A DNA stretch of 15,063 bases, taken from positions 1 through 15,063 of the forward strand of contig JANJXE010000079.1 of assembly GCA_024709185.1 (NCBI GenBank). Direction: 5' to 3'. Positions 6,165 through 13,715 of the stretch are shown here, in pieces. Numbering within the stretch: the first letter of the stretch is position 1; every line of letters begins with the position of its first letter. Made by a program: the position numbers and the translations under genes. The stretch is from Paludibacter sp. (GTDB lineage: Bacteria; Bacteroidota; Bacteroidia; Bacteroidales; Paludibacteraceae). The notes beneath the pieces were generated by a model. It saw only the letters and a list, made by a program, of their open reading frames with translations, searched no databases and was not told the origin of the DNA.

Positions 6165-8009
6165 ATGAGAAAATCTATTTTGTATCCAGTAATAATCATT
6201 GTTTCATCTCTCCTGATAAGTTGTGAAAAAGAAATCGACCCTGCACTTTTACCAGTCGTCAGCACAACAGAAGTAACTTCATTATCATACTATTCAGCTC
6301 AAAGTGGTGGTGTAATTACTGGGGACGGTGGTTATGATGTAATAGCTCGTGGAGTTTGTTGGAGTACTTCTCCTAATCCCGATATAAAGGGTTCAAAAAC
6401 GGTTGATGCTGCCGGAACTGGAAAGTTTGAAAGCTTAATAGATAGCTTAATGCCTGGCACCACTTATTATTTGAGGGCTTATGCAACTAATAAAAAAGGA
6501 ACATCCTACGGATTACAAGTAGAGTTCACAACAAAAACGTTAACGTTATCTGAGGTCACTACATCTCCTGTGACATCAATCACGACTACTTCAGCAGTTA
6601 CAGGAGGCACAATCTCTATTGATGGAGGAACCCCAATAACTGCACGTGGAGTTTGTTGGAGCACTTCCCCAAATCCCACATTAAATGATAGTATTACTGT
6701 TGATGGTTCTGGAAGTGGGAATTTCATCACCACACTAACGGGCTTGAAAACTGGCACTTTATATTATATAAAAGCATATGCAACCAACTCAAATGGGACA
6801 GCGTATGGCAATGAAAGAGAATTTAGAACACAATCATCAATACCAGAAGTAATAACTGCTGCTATAAATTCAATTACTTCATATACAGCAATTTCAGGTG
6901 GAGAGATTTCGCATGATGGAGGAGAAACTGTAATGGCAAGAGGTGTGTGTTGGAGCACATCGCCAAATCCTACCGTTAATAACAGTAAAACTGTAAACGG
7001 GAATGGGAAAGGAAGTTATACAAGCACACTTTCTAATTTAAAATCAGGAACTCAATACTACGTTAGAGCATACGCAACTAATTCACGTGGTACAGCATAT
7101 GGGAACGAGCATATTTTTAATTCTTCAATTGGATTGCCAGAACTTTCTACAATTGAAATTTCAGAAATGTCAACAAGCACAGCTAAATCTGGCGGAATAA
7201 TAACGCATGATGGAGGAGCTGAGATTACTTCAAGAGGCGTAGTGTGGAGCACAACACAAGACCCTACTATCGATTTAAGTACAAAGACAAGTGATGGTTC
7301 AGGCACAGGGCTATTTACAAGTTCAATAACAGGATTAAGTGCTGTAACAACTTATTATGTGCGTGCGTATGCTACTAATAGTGCCGGGACTGCTTATGGT
7401 AATCAAGTAAGTTTTAGAACAAGATCAGTTTTAACAACAAGTACTATTACAAGTCCTACGGGCAAAGTTTGGATGGACAGAAACCTGGGGGCAAGTCGTA
7501 TTGCTACTTCCAGTACCGATGATCAAGCTTATGGAGATTTGTACCAATGGGGACGCGGAACAGACGGACATGAAAAACGTAGCTCGCAAACTACCTCTTC
7601 ATTAAGCAGTAGTGATACACCCGGTCATGGTAATTTCATCACCGTTAGCAGTGGAAACTACGACTGGCGCAGCCCACAAAACAACAACTTGTGGCAAGGC
7701 GAAAACGGTATTAACAACCCTTGTCCGGAAGGATTCAGGGTACCTACAGCAGCGGAATGGGAAGCAGAACGTGCATATTGGAGCAGCTATTCTTCTGCTG
7801 GCGCATTTGCATCGCCGCTGAAATTGCCTGTGGCGGGCAGCCGAAACTACAGCAGTGGTTGGCTCAAATTAGACTCATTCGGCTTCTATTGGTCGGTTAC
7901 TGTGAGTGGAAAGGACACGCAGAGCCTGCTCTTCGACGGTGGCAATGCCTACATGTACTACAGCCGCCGCGCTTACGGGTTCTCTGTTCGGTGCATCAAG
8001 GATTATTGA
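6165..8009 (+). CDS. Surface-type lipoprotein with four FN3-like repeats and a FISUMP domain
   Basis: This is an exported lipoprotein of 614 residues. A basic start and hydrophobic stretch lead to the lipobox LISC (Cys20). The charged EKEID that follows resembles the Bacteroidota signal for export to the cell surface. Four repeats of about 95 residues (roughly 31-124, 128-222, 227-320, 326-420) each carry a copy of ARGVCWSTSPNP and of YYLRAYATN followed by G-T-(A/S)-Y-G, like fibronectin-III-type domains. From about 425, TGKVWMDRNLGASR, YGDLYQWGRG, NPCPEGFRVPTAAEW and GFSVRCIKDY mark a FISUMP domain (TIGR02145 type). C520 and C610 probably form a disulfide, as expected in this family. The molecular function of the domain is unknown; surface adhesion or binding is an inference. 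The gene looks intact and has its own promoter-like element and terminator, although it is surrounded by decayed genes. Confidence 0.88.
   Translation: MRKSILYPVIIIVSSLLISCEKEIDPALLPVVSTTEVTSLSYYSAQSGGVITGDGGYDVIARGVCWSTSPNPDIKGSKTVDAAGTGKFESLIDSLMPGTTYYLRAYATNKKGTSYGLQVEFTTKTLTLSEVTTSPVTSITTTSAVTGGTISIDGGTPITARGVCWSTSPNPTLNDSITVDGSGSGNFITTLTGLKTGTLYYIKAYATNSNGTAYGNEREFRTQSSIPEVITAAINSITSYTAISGGEISHDGGETVMARGVCWSTSPNPTVNNSKTVNGNGKGSYTSTLSNLKSGTQYYVRAYATNSRGTAYGNEHIFNSSIGLPELSTIEISEMSTSTAKSGGIITHDGGAEITSRGVVWSTTQDPTIDLSTKTSDGSGTGLFTSSITGLSAVTTYYVRAYATNSAGTAYGNQVSFRTRSVLTTSTITSPTGKVWMDRNLGASRIATSSTDDQAYGDLYQWGRGTDGHEKRSSQTTSSLSSSDTPGHGNFITVSSGNYDWRSPQNNNLWQGENGINNPCPEGFRVPTAAEWEAERAYWSSYSSAGAFASPLKLPVAGSRNYSSGWLKLDSFGFYWSVTVSGKDTQSLLFDGGNAYMYYSRRAYGFSVRCIKDY
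6255..7424 (+). repeat. Four tandem FN3-like repeats inside the lipoprotein gene
   Basis: Each unit is about 290 bases. The copies share the coding block for G-V-C-W-S-T-S-P-N-P (6351, 6648, 6939; diverged at 7236 to GVVWSTTQDP) and for A-Y-A-T-N-S-x-G-T-A-Y-G. The fourth copy is the most diverged. Such in-frame repeats allow copy number to change by recombination. Confidence 0.8.
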
Positions 8010-8050
8010 ATTGAGACTTTGATTTATTCCGACACTTTGTTATTTTAATT

Positions 8051-8095
8051 CCCTGTCACGTAGTGCAGGGAGTTTCACCCACCGCCTTTGGCGGT
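8051..8095. other. Two adjacent hairpins after the lipoprotein gene
   Basis: CCCTG-T-CAC / GTGCAGGG (8051-8070) forms an 8-bp stem with one bulged T and a GTA loop. ACCGCC-TTT-GGCGGT (8081-8095) forms a perfect 6-bp stem with a 3-base loop. Neither is followed by a T-tract. They may stabilise the 3' end of the transcript ahead of the terminator at 8111-8148. Confidence 0.45.
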
Positions 8096-8110
8096 CGAAA
8101 TTTCATCATC

Positions 8111-8148
8111 AAAAAACCGGAACATCAATGCTCCGGTTTTCTTTTTTT
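8111..8148. terminator. Rho-independent, probably bidirectional terminator
   Basis: AAAACCGGA (8113-8121) pairs perfectly with TCCGGTTTT (8132-8140) and is followed by CTTTTTTT. The A-run at 8111-8116 gives a U-run on the opposite strand, so it can also end the leftward gene whose stop codon is at 8149-8147. It serves the convergent pair formed by the lipoprotein gene and that gene. Confidence 0.75.
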
Positions 8149-8560
8149 ACTGCAATCCCTGCAATTTCAACTCTCTATATTCAGCTCCTGTTATTGGCCT
8201 AAACTTAAAGGCATTGTAGAAGATGTTATACACTTCATCGTAATCCTGCAATTCAAATGCTGCTCGAATCTTTTGTTCTGCTTCACGTAAAACAGCATTT
8301 GGGATATATGCAATGGTGTCTATATCATCGTTTGTTCTGAACACTTCTATCACCATATCAAACGCTTCAAGGAAGTCCGGAATAAAATATCCATCAGGAT
8401 GTAATATATCAGTAGCATATCTTAATAATGCTGGTTCTTCGGAAATGGTATCTTTCCCGACAAAATCGATTGCAACGCCTAGTCCGGAAGTAAAACTCAG
8501 TGTAGCATTGTAGCAGTCTACAAAGGACCATATCGTTGACACCAACGAAATGGTCAACAT
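8147..8560 (-). CDS. Hypothetical protein, probably missing its native 5' end
   Basis: The frame encodes 137 residues from ATG 8560. The C-terminal two thirds look like a genuine acidic, mostly helical protein: IPDFLEAFDMVIEVFRTNDD, then DTIAYIPNAVLREAEQKIRA, DYDEVYNIFYNAFKF and a terminal RPITGAEYRELK. I do not recognise the family. The first dozen residues (MLTISLVSTIWS) are the antisense of the dinD relic at 8526-8560. They are therefore probably not native, and the real gene seems to have been cut near 8520. No TAnnTTTG element lies upstream on this strand. It ends inside the shared terminator. It may be a pseudogene; if expressed, its start is unknown. Confidence 0.5.
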   Translation of the reverse strand: MLTISLVSTIWSFVDCYNATLSFTSGLGVAIDFVGKDTISEEPALLRYATDILHPDGYFIPDFLEAFDMVIEVFRTNDDIDTIAYIPNAVLREAEQKIRAAFELQDYDEVYNIFYNAFKFRPITGAEYRELKLQGLQ

Positions 8561-8639
8561 AGGATCAGGTGCAAAACGAGAGATTATCGACTATACACTG
8601 AGCCGATATGCGTGTTATGTTGTGCTCGAAAATTCCGAT
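8526..8639 (+). pseudogene. dinD/BRO antirepressor relic, copy B
   Basis: The frame reads DHIVDTNEMVNIGSGAKREI then IDYTLSRYACYVVLENSD. This matches the core of DinD-like and BRO-type antirepressor proteins, in which a G-S-G-A-x-R-E-(I/V) stretch is followed by (D/N)-(Y/x)-x-LSRYACYL(I/V)-x-(N)-x-D. Only about 38 residues survive. The frame has no start of its own (a stop lies upstream at 8511-8513). It runs directly, in frame, into ORF6N-type sequence at 8640, and a whole DinD protein would continue very differently at this point. It overlaps the antisense hypothetical gene at 8147-8560. Copy A of the same region lies at 5575-5678. Confidence 0.6.
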
Positions 8640-8919
8640 AAATGCATTGTAAAACAAGAAGTTAAAAGAAAATATGAAAGATTTCCGGCGGATTTTTCTG
8701 TTTGAGCTAACTAACGTACAAATAAGCACTATGGTATCACAATTTGTGACACCATCCATAAGTCATTTCGGAGGTTCAAAACCATTAGCTTTTACTGAAG
8801 AAGGAGTTGCAATGCTATCTTCAATTCTTCGATCTTCTATTGCAATTAAAATGAGTCTGACAATCATCCGCACATTTGTTGAATTGCAAAAATTGAGGAA
8901 CTACCCTACCCTTCCCTGA
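8640..8919 (+). pseudogene. ORF6N-domain antirepressor relic, frameshifted
   Basis: The frame from 8640 reads KCIVKQEVKRKYERFPADF, the ORF6N pattern (L-x-Q-x-V-K-R-N-x-x-R-F-P-x-D-F), then hits TGA at 8703. The next frame carries LFELTN (about 8699), MVSQFVTPS, PLAFTEEGVAMLSSILRS and IIRTFVELQKLRNY, the rest of the domain. Removing one T from the five-T run at 8693-8697 rejoins both halves as FPADFLFELTN. The domain lacks its N-terminal part and the coiled C-terminal half, and ends near 8905, just before the eamA-type gene's promoter region. ATG 8674 would yield an 81-residue out-of-context product and is not a credible start. ORF6N proteins are phage/plasmid antirepressor-type proteins. Confidence 0.65.
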
Positions 8920-8970
8920 AGAAAAATTCAAAAAATATTCTTTTCTTCTTCCAAAAATCCTAAAAAATAT

Positions 8971-8978
8971 TACCTTTG
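8971..8978 (+). promoter_or_regulatory. -7 element for the EamA transporter gene
   Basis: TACCTTTG matches TAnnTTTG, 39 bases before the ATG at 9018. The in-frame TTG at 8976 lies inside this element, which rules it out as a start codon. The -33 region (about 8945-8952) is T/C-rich without a clear TTG. Confidence 0.5.
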
Positions 8979-9017
8979 CAAGCTTCCTTTCCGGGGCTTA
9001 TCTTTAATCGTTATCAC

Positions 9018-9893
9018 ATGAACTATATTGGCGAAATTGCTGCGATTGGTGTGGCGGTATGCTGGACCCTGAGTGCGTTGTTTTTTGAAAAGGCGGGACG
9101 GCAAATCGGGTCGCTGTCGGTGAATATTATCCGGCTGGTGTGGGCCTTTGTGCTGCTGGGACTTACACTGCTTATTACCGGGAACGGCTTCATCCCTACC
9201 GACGCTACAGCAAATCAGTGGTTCTGGCTGGGACTCTCGGGGGTAGTCGGGCTGTTCCTCGGCGATTTGTTTTTGTTTAAGTCCTATCTGATTATCGGGT
9301 CACGTACTTCAACACTTATCATGAGCTCGGTGCCGATGATGACGGCTACTATCGGTTGGTTTTTCCTGGATGAAAAGCTGGCTCCGAAAAGCATTCTTGC
9401 TATTATCATCAGTATCACCGGTATTGTTATCGCCATTGCCGACCGACGGCTGAAAATAAAAGTGCCGGCAAAAGGGCTGCTGTTTGCCTTTGGTGGTGCG
9501 CTAGGACAGGCTGTCGGACTCATTTTAAGTAAAAAAGGTCTGGGCGACTACGATGCGGTTGCTGCAACACAAATCAGAATATTATTCGGACTCATCGGTT
9601 TTATACTGCTTATTACTGCTCTGCGCCGCTGGCCTTCTATCATCGATGCGCTGAAAAATAAAAAGGGTGTGCAATCGGTGTCTATTGGTGCTATTTTCGG
9701 TCCTTTTATCGGTATCACACTTTCTCTTTTTGCCATTCAGCATACACAAACGGGTATAGCATCCACCTTTATGGCCCTGGTTCCGGTGTTTATTATCATC
9801 CCCTCGGCTATCATGTTCAAGGAAAAAATTACTCCTCATCATGTGATCGGTGCCATCATCAGTATTATCGGGGTAAGTTTGTTTTTCTTCTGA
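9018..9893 (+). CDS. EamA/DMT-superfamily transporter
   Basis: This is an inner-membrane drug/metabolite-type transporter of 291 residues with about ten hydrophobic segments. It is built as two EamA halves: residues 1-140, ending LDEKLAPKSILAIIISITG, and residues 152-291, ending FKEKITPHHVIGAIISIIGV. Each half carries the (L)x-E-x-(L/I)-x-P-x-x-x-x-G(A)-x-I-I motif expected near its end. ATG 9018 is chosen because the frame upstream passes through the -7 element. Exporters of amino acids, sugars or toxic metabolites are typical of the superfamily; the substrate cannot be predicted. The TonB-dependent receptor gene follows after 61 bases with no clear promoter, so the two may be co-transcribed. 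Confidence 0.88.
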   Translation: MNYIGEIAAIGVAVCWTLSALFFEKAGRQIGSLSVNIIRLVWAFVLLGLTLLITGNGFIPTDATANQWFWLGLSGVVGLFLGDLFLFKSYLIIGSRTSTLIMSSVPMMTATIGWFFLDEKLAPKSILAIIISITGIVIAIADRRLKIKVPAKGLLFAFGGALGQAVGLILSKKGLGDYDAVAATQIRILFGLIGFILLITALRRWPSIIDALKNKKGVQSVSIGAIFGPFIGITLSLFAIQHTQTGIASTFMALVPVFIIIPSAIMFKEKITPHHVIGAIISIIGVSLFFF

Positions 9894-9954
9894 AACGTAA
9901 TAAAGAGCCACATTTTCCGTTTTGGAAAAAGTATATACAACAACAAACTGCTGA

Positions 9955-12444
9955 ATGACGCGTTTTTTTCTATCCATCCTGTTTCTCGGTCTATCGCTTT
10001 TTCTGTACGGTAATCAACAATCGACAGAGGAACGTTTCAGGGTGTATGGCTATGTTATCGACCCATCGAATCGTGGAATTGAATTGGCCAATGTATATTT
10101 CGAAAACACACAAACCGGCACTACAACCAATGCCAATGGTTACTATGAACTCACGGCAACCAAACGAGACTCCATCGTTATTGTGTATTCGATGCTGGGC
10201 TACGAAACCATTCGTCATACTATTATTCCCAACAAACAGGTAATTCAGATTTCGGTGGTGATGCAGCCCACCAGTCAGGAAATGAAGGATCTGGAAGTGG
10301 TGGCACAACGCCGTCAAACTTCTTCCATGTCGTTTATCGACCCTTCGAAGTACCGTCAGATGCCCAACACAGCAGGAAACTTCGAGTCGCTGCTAATCAC
10401 TTTCACCGGCGTAACTTCCAACAACGAGCTAAGCTCGCAGTACAACGTACGCGGTGGTAGTTTCGACGAAAACCTGGTGTATGTAAATGGAATTGAGATT
10501 TATCGTCCGCTGCTTATTCGTTCGGGTCAGCAGGAAGGACTGAGTTTTATCAATCAGGATATGGTGGAAAAAGTAGGCTTTTCATCGGGTGCTTTCAATG
10601 CCGAATTTGGTGATAAAATGTCGTCGGTGCTCGATATTACCTACAAAAAACCAACGAAAACGGAAACTTCGGCTTCGGTGAGTCTTTTGGGAGCAACAGC
10701 TTACCTGGGAACTTCCAGCAATCGTTTTACCCAATTACACGGCGTTAGGTACAAAACCTCCTCTTATCTTCTCGGATCGCTGGAAACCGAAGGAGAGTAC
10801 AATCCGTCATTCATCGATTACCAGGGATATTTCACGTATAAGCTGAATGAAAAATCGGAACTGACTCTGCTTACCAATTTTTCGCAAAATCTGTTTAATT
10901 TCAGGCCCGAATCACGCTCCACCAATTTCGGCACCTACTTTATGGGACGTAATTTCACGGTTTATTTCGAAGGGCAGGAACAGGATGTGTTTCGCACCGG
11001 TTTCGGAGCACTGAGTTATCATTACCGTCCGCAGCAAAACCTTCGTCTGAGCCTGCTGGCATCGGGCTTTGGTACCAACGAAAGCGAAAATTACGATATA
11101 CTGGGCGAATATATTCTGAGTGAAGTAAAAATGGACTTGCAGGAATCGAACCGGAAGGGTGCTACCCTGGGTATCGGCAAGTATCACGAACATGCCCGTA
11201 ATCAGCTGAATGCAACGGTTCTGGACCTTACCCACAGTGGTGAGTTCAATGGCCTGAATCACACCCTGAAATGGGGTGCTTCGCTGAAACGGGAAATTAT
11301 TGTCGACCGTATCAACGAGTGGGAATGGCGCGATTCAGCCGGATATTCGCTGCCGTACAACAACAGGGAAGTAAATCTGTATTATACCCTGAAATCGGAT
11401 AATACACTCGACACCTGGCGCACGACCGCTTATGTGCAGGACACCCGGAAATGGCGAACCAATGGCGGAAGCTATACCCTTACCGGTGGCGTACGGTCGC
11501 ATTACTGGACCTTCAACAACGAATGGCTGGTGAGTCCGCGTGCTTCGGTTTCGTTTGTTCCCTACTGGAAGAAAGATTTCAGCTTTCGCTTTTCTACAGG
11601 ATTGTACTACCAGGCGCCTTTCTACAAGGAAATACGCGACACGCTGAATGATGCCCTTGGGAATGTGCGTATTCGGCTGAATGAAAATATCCAGTCGCAG
11701 CGCTCGGTTCAGTTTGTACTCGGAGGCGATCATTACTTCAGGGCTTTTGGCCGGCCGTTTAAATTTACCACCGAGGCTTATCTGAAGCTGGCCGATCGGG
11801 TAAGTATCTACGACATTGAAAATGTACAGATTACCTATTCGGGCGAAAATAACGCTAAAGCATACACAGCCGGTATTGATTTTAAACTTTTTGGCGAGCT
11901 TGTTCCGGGGACAGATTCGTGGATCAATTTCTCGCTGATGAATTCGAAGGAAGACATCATCGGCGATAGTTATGTGAAAAATACCTACGATGATAAGCGC
12001 AACATTATTTCTTCGGAAGTGGTAAGTCCCGGCTGGGTTTCGCGGCCCAACGAACAGCGCTATGCCTTCTCGATGATGTTTCAGGATTACCTGCCCAACA
12101 ATCCCGATTACAAAGTGCAGTTGAAGTTTGTGTATTCCGACGGTTTACCCTTTGGTCCGCCGCGCAACAACCTGCATCGCGCCGCCTTCCGTTCGCCTGC
12201 CTACAAACGTGTCGATCTTGGCGGATCGCGGGTACTGGTGCGTGGCAACAACAAGATGCTGAACAAGAACTGGCTGAAAGGCGTGGAGAGCATCTGGCTG
12301 AATCTGGAAGTACTGAACCTGATGGATTTTCAAAACGTAAACTCCTATTACTGGGTCACTGATATCTACGGACAACAGCTGGCAGTTCCGAATTATCTCA
12401 CATCGCGGCAATTTAATGTCAGATTGATAGTGGATTTTAAATAA
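9955..12444 (+). CDS. TonB-dependent receptor with carboxypeptidase-regulatory-like domain
   Basis: This is an 829-residue outer-membrane active-transport receptor. It has a Sec signal peptide (about 1-20, FFLSILFLGLSLFLYG), a CarboxypepD_reg-like beta domain (about 29-103, VYGYVIDPSNRGIELANVYF and NANGYYEL), and a plug domain (about 130-230) with NVRGGSFDENLVYVNG and SSGAFNAEFGDKMSSVLDI. A long beta-barrel follows, ending in FNVRLIVDFK with a terminal aromatic-containing strand. No SusD-type partner lies beside it, so it belongs with the stand-alone receptors rather than SusC/SusD pairs. There is no Fur box or other operator I can support, and the ligand is unknown. The preceding transporter gene is in the same direction at 61 bases. 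Confidence 0.9.
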   Translation: MTRFFLSILFLGLSLFLYGNQQSTEERFRVYGYVIDPSNRGIELANVYFENTQTGTTTNANGYYELTATKRDSIVIVYSMLGYETIRHTIIPNKQVIQISVVMQPTSQEMKDLEVVAQRRQTSSMSFIDPSKYRQMPNTAGNFESLLITFTGVTSNNELSSQYNVRGGSFDENLVYVNGIEIYRPLLIRSGQQEGLSFINQDMVEKVGFSSGAFNAEFGDKMSSVLDITYKKPTKTETSASVSLLGATAYLGTSSNRFTQLHGVRYKTSSYLLGSLETEGEYNPSFIDYQGYFTYKLNEKSELTLLTNFSQNLFNFRPESRSTNFGTYFMGRNFTVYFEGQEQDVFRTGFGALSYHYRPQQNLRLSLLASGFGTNESENYDILGEYILSEVKMDLQESNRKGATLGIGKYHEHARNQLNATVLDLTHSGEFNGLNHTLKWGASLKREIIVDRINEWEWRDSAGYSLPYNNREVNLYYTLKSDNTLDTWRTTAYVQDTRKWRTNGGSYTLTGGVRSHYWTFNNEWLVSPRASVSFVPYWKKDFSFRFSTGLYYQAPFYKEIRDTLNDALGNVRIRLNENIQSQRSVQFVLGGDHYFRAFGRPFKFTTEAYLKLADRVSIYDIENVQITYSGENNAKAYTAGIDFKLFGELVPGTDSWINFSLMNSKEDIIGDSYVKNTYDDKRNIISSEVVSPGWVSRPNEQRYAFSMMFQDYLPNNPDYKVQLKFVYSDGLPFGPPRNNLHRAAFRSPAYKRVDLGGSRVLVRGNNKMLNKNWLKGVESIWLNLEVLNLMDFQNVNSYYWVTDIYGQQLAVPNYLTSRQFNVRLIVDFK

Positions 12445-12450
12445 AATCAC

Positions 12451-12458
12451 TAATTTTG
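12451..12458 (+). promoter_or_regulatory. -7 element for the aminotransferase gene
   Basis: TAATTTTG matches TAnnTTTG, lies 6 bases after the receptor gene's stop and ends 18 bases before ATG 12477. The alternative TTG start at 12456 is inside it. No well-spaced TTG is seen at -33 (the nearest, 12424-12426, gives a 24-base spacer). Confidence 0.5.
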
Positions 12459-12476
12459 CAGGCAAAACAAAAAAAC

Positions 12477-13688
12477 ATGCCTCATACCTCACAACGCGGG
12501 GATGCAATGCCCCTCTCTCCCATCCGTAAACTCGTTCCGCTGGCCGACAAAGCCAAAGCACGCGGCATTAAAGTATATCATTTAAATATCGGTCAGCCCG
12601 ACCTTAAAACACCTCAGGTGGCGCTCGATGCCATCCGAAATATCGATCGCAAGATATTGGAATACAGTCCAAGTGATGGAATTAAGAGTCTGCGTACCAA
12701 GCTTGCCGGTTACTACCATCGTTTTAATATTGATGTTACCGAGGATGATATAATTGTCACCACCGGAGGTTCGGAGGCTGTAAACTTTGCCTTTATGAGC
12801 TGTCTCGATCCTGGCGATGAGATCATTGTTCCGGAACCCGCCTATGCCAATTACACTGCTTTTGCAATTGCTGCAGGCGCCGTTATCAAACCAGTTTTTT
12901 CAAGCATTGAAGAAGGATTTGCCCTGCCACCGATTCAGAAATTTGAGGAGCTGATCACACCACGCACCAAGGGAATTCTGATCTGTAATCCGAATAACCC
13001 GACCGGATACCTCTATACCCGTTCGGAAATGAACCAGATACGTGATTTGGTACGCAAGTACGACTTGTATTTATTTTCCGATGAGGTATATCGTGAATTT
13101 TGTTATACCGGAGCACCTTATATTTCAGCTTTCCACCTCGATGGAATTGAAGAAAATGTAGTCTTGTTCGATTCAGTTTCAAAGCGCTACAGTGAATGTG
13201 GTATCCGTGTAGGCGCATTGGTAACTAAAAACAAAGCGGTAAAGAACAATGTAATGAAGTTCTGTCAGGCCCGGTTGAGTCCGCCCTTGCTGGGACAGAT
13301 TGCTGCCGAGGCTTCAATCGATACTCCACAGGAATACATGCTCGAGATGTACAACGAATACGTAGAGCGTCGTAAGTTCCTGATCGACGGATTGAACCGC
13401 ATTCCCGGCGTGTATTCGCCCATCCCCATGGGAGCATTTTATACCGTTGCCCGATTGCCGGTAGAGGATTCCGACCATTTCTGTGCCTGGCTTCTCTCCG
13501 ATTTCGAATACAATGGCGAAACCATTATGATGGCTCCCGCATCGGGATTTTATACCACTCCCGATATTGGCAAGGATGAAGTACGTATCGCTTATGTTCT
13601 CGATAAGGAAGATCTTAAAAAAGCGATGGTAATTCTCCAGAAAGCACTGGAAGCCTATCCCGGAAAGAAAGCAGGTACATCAAAATAA
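12477..13688 (+). CDS. Class I/II PLP-dependent aminotransferase (AspC-like)
   Basis: This is a cytoplasmic fold-type I aminotransferase of 403 residues that moves an amino group between an amino acid and a 2-oxo acid using pyridoxal phosphate. Visible active-site elements are LNIGQPD (36-42), TTGGSEA (95-101), NPNNPTG (N174), SDEVY (D202, Y205), and SVSKRYSECGIRVG with the Schiff-base Lys236 and R244. R-I-A-Y near the C-terminus probably supplies the substrate-carboxylate arginine. Members of this group act on aspartate, aromatic amino acids or alanine; the sequence does not settle which. ATG 12477 is used because the frame upstream crosses the -7 element. The LolE-like gene follows 27 bases downstream and is probably co-transcribed. 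Confidence 0.9.
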   Translation: MPHTSQRGDAMPLSPIRKLVPLADKAKARGIKVYHLNIGQPDLKTPQVALDAIRNIDRKILEYSPSDGIKSLRTKLAGYYHRFNIDVTEDDIIVTTGGSEAVNFAFMSCLDPGDEIIVPEPAYANYTAFAIAAGAVIKPVFSSIEEGFALPPIQKFEELITPRTKGILICNPNNPTGYLYTRSEMNQIRDLVRKYDLYLFSDEVYREFCYTGAPYISAFHLDGIEENVVLFDSVSKRYSECGIRVGALVTKNKAVKNNVMKFCQARLSPPLLGQIAAEASIDTPQEYMLEMYNEYVERRKFLIDGLNRIPGVYSPIPMGAFYTVARLPVEDSDHFCAWLLSDFEYNGETIMMAPASGFYTTPDIGKDEVRIAYVLDKEDLKKAMVILQKALEAYPGKKAGTSK

Positions 13689-13715
13689 TGGCTGACAGCC
13701 GGAAATAAGCCCCCT

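Noticed and set aside
7612-8014. Alternative rightward frames inside the FISUMP domain
   Set aside because: The FISUMP reading is continuous with conserved motifs through to 8009, so these are frame shadows.
8313-8513. 66-codon rightward frame antisense to the truncated hypothetical gene
   Set aside because: Its composition is Ser/Val/Ile-rich and without motifs, while the leftward frame looks like a genuine acidic protein.
5590-8564. The two dinD relics as target-site or transposon-end direct repeats
   Set aside because: They are diverged and protein-coding in character with an internal deletion, unlike the short exact repeats made by transposition, and no transposase gene lies between them.
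9911-9930. Small hairpin TTTTCC-GTTTT-GGAAAA between the transporter and receptor genes
   Set aside because: The stem is mostly A/T with only two G-C pairs and no T-tract follows, so it is too weak to call a terminator or attenuator.
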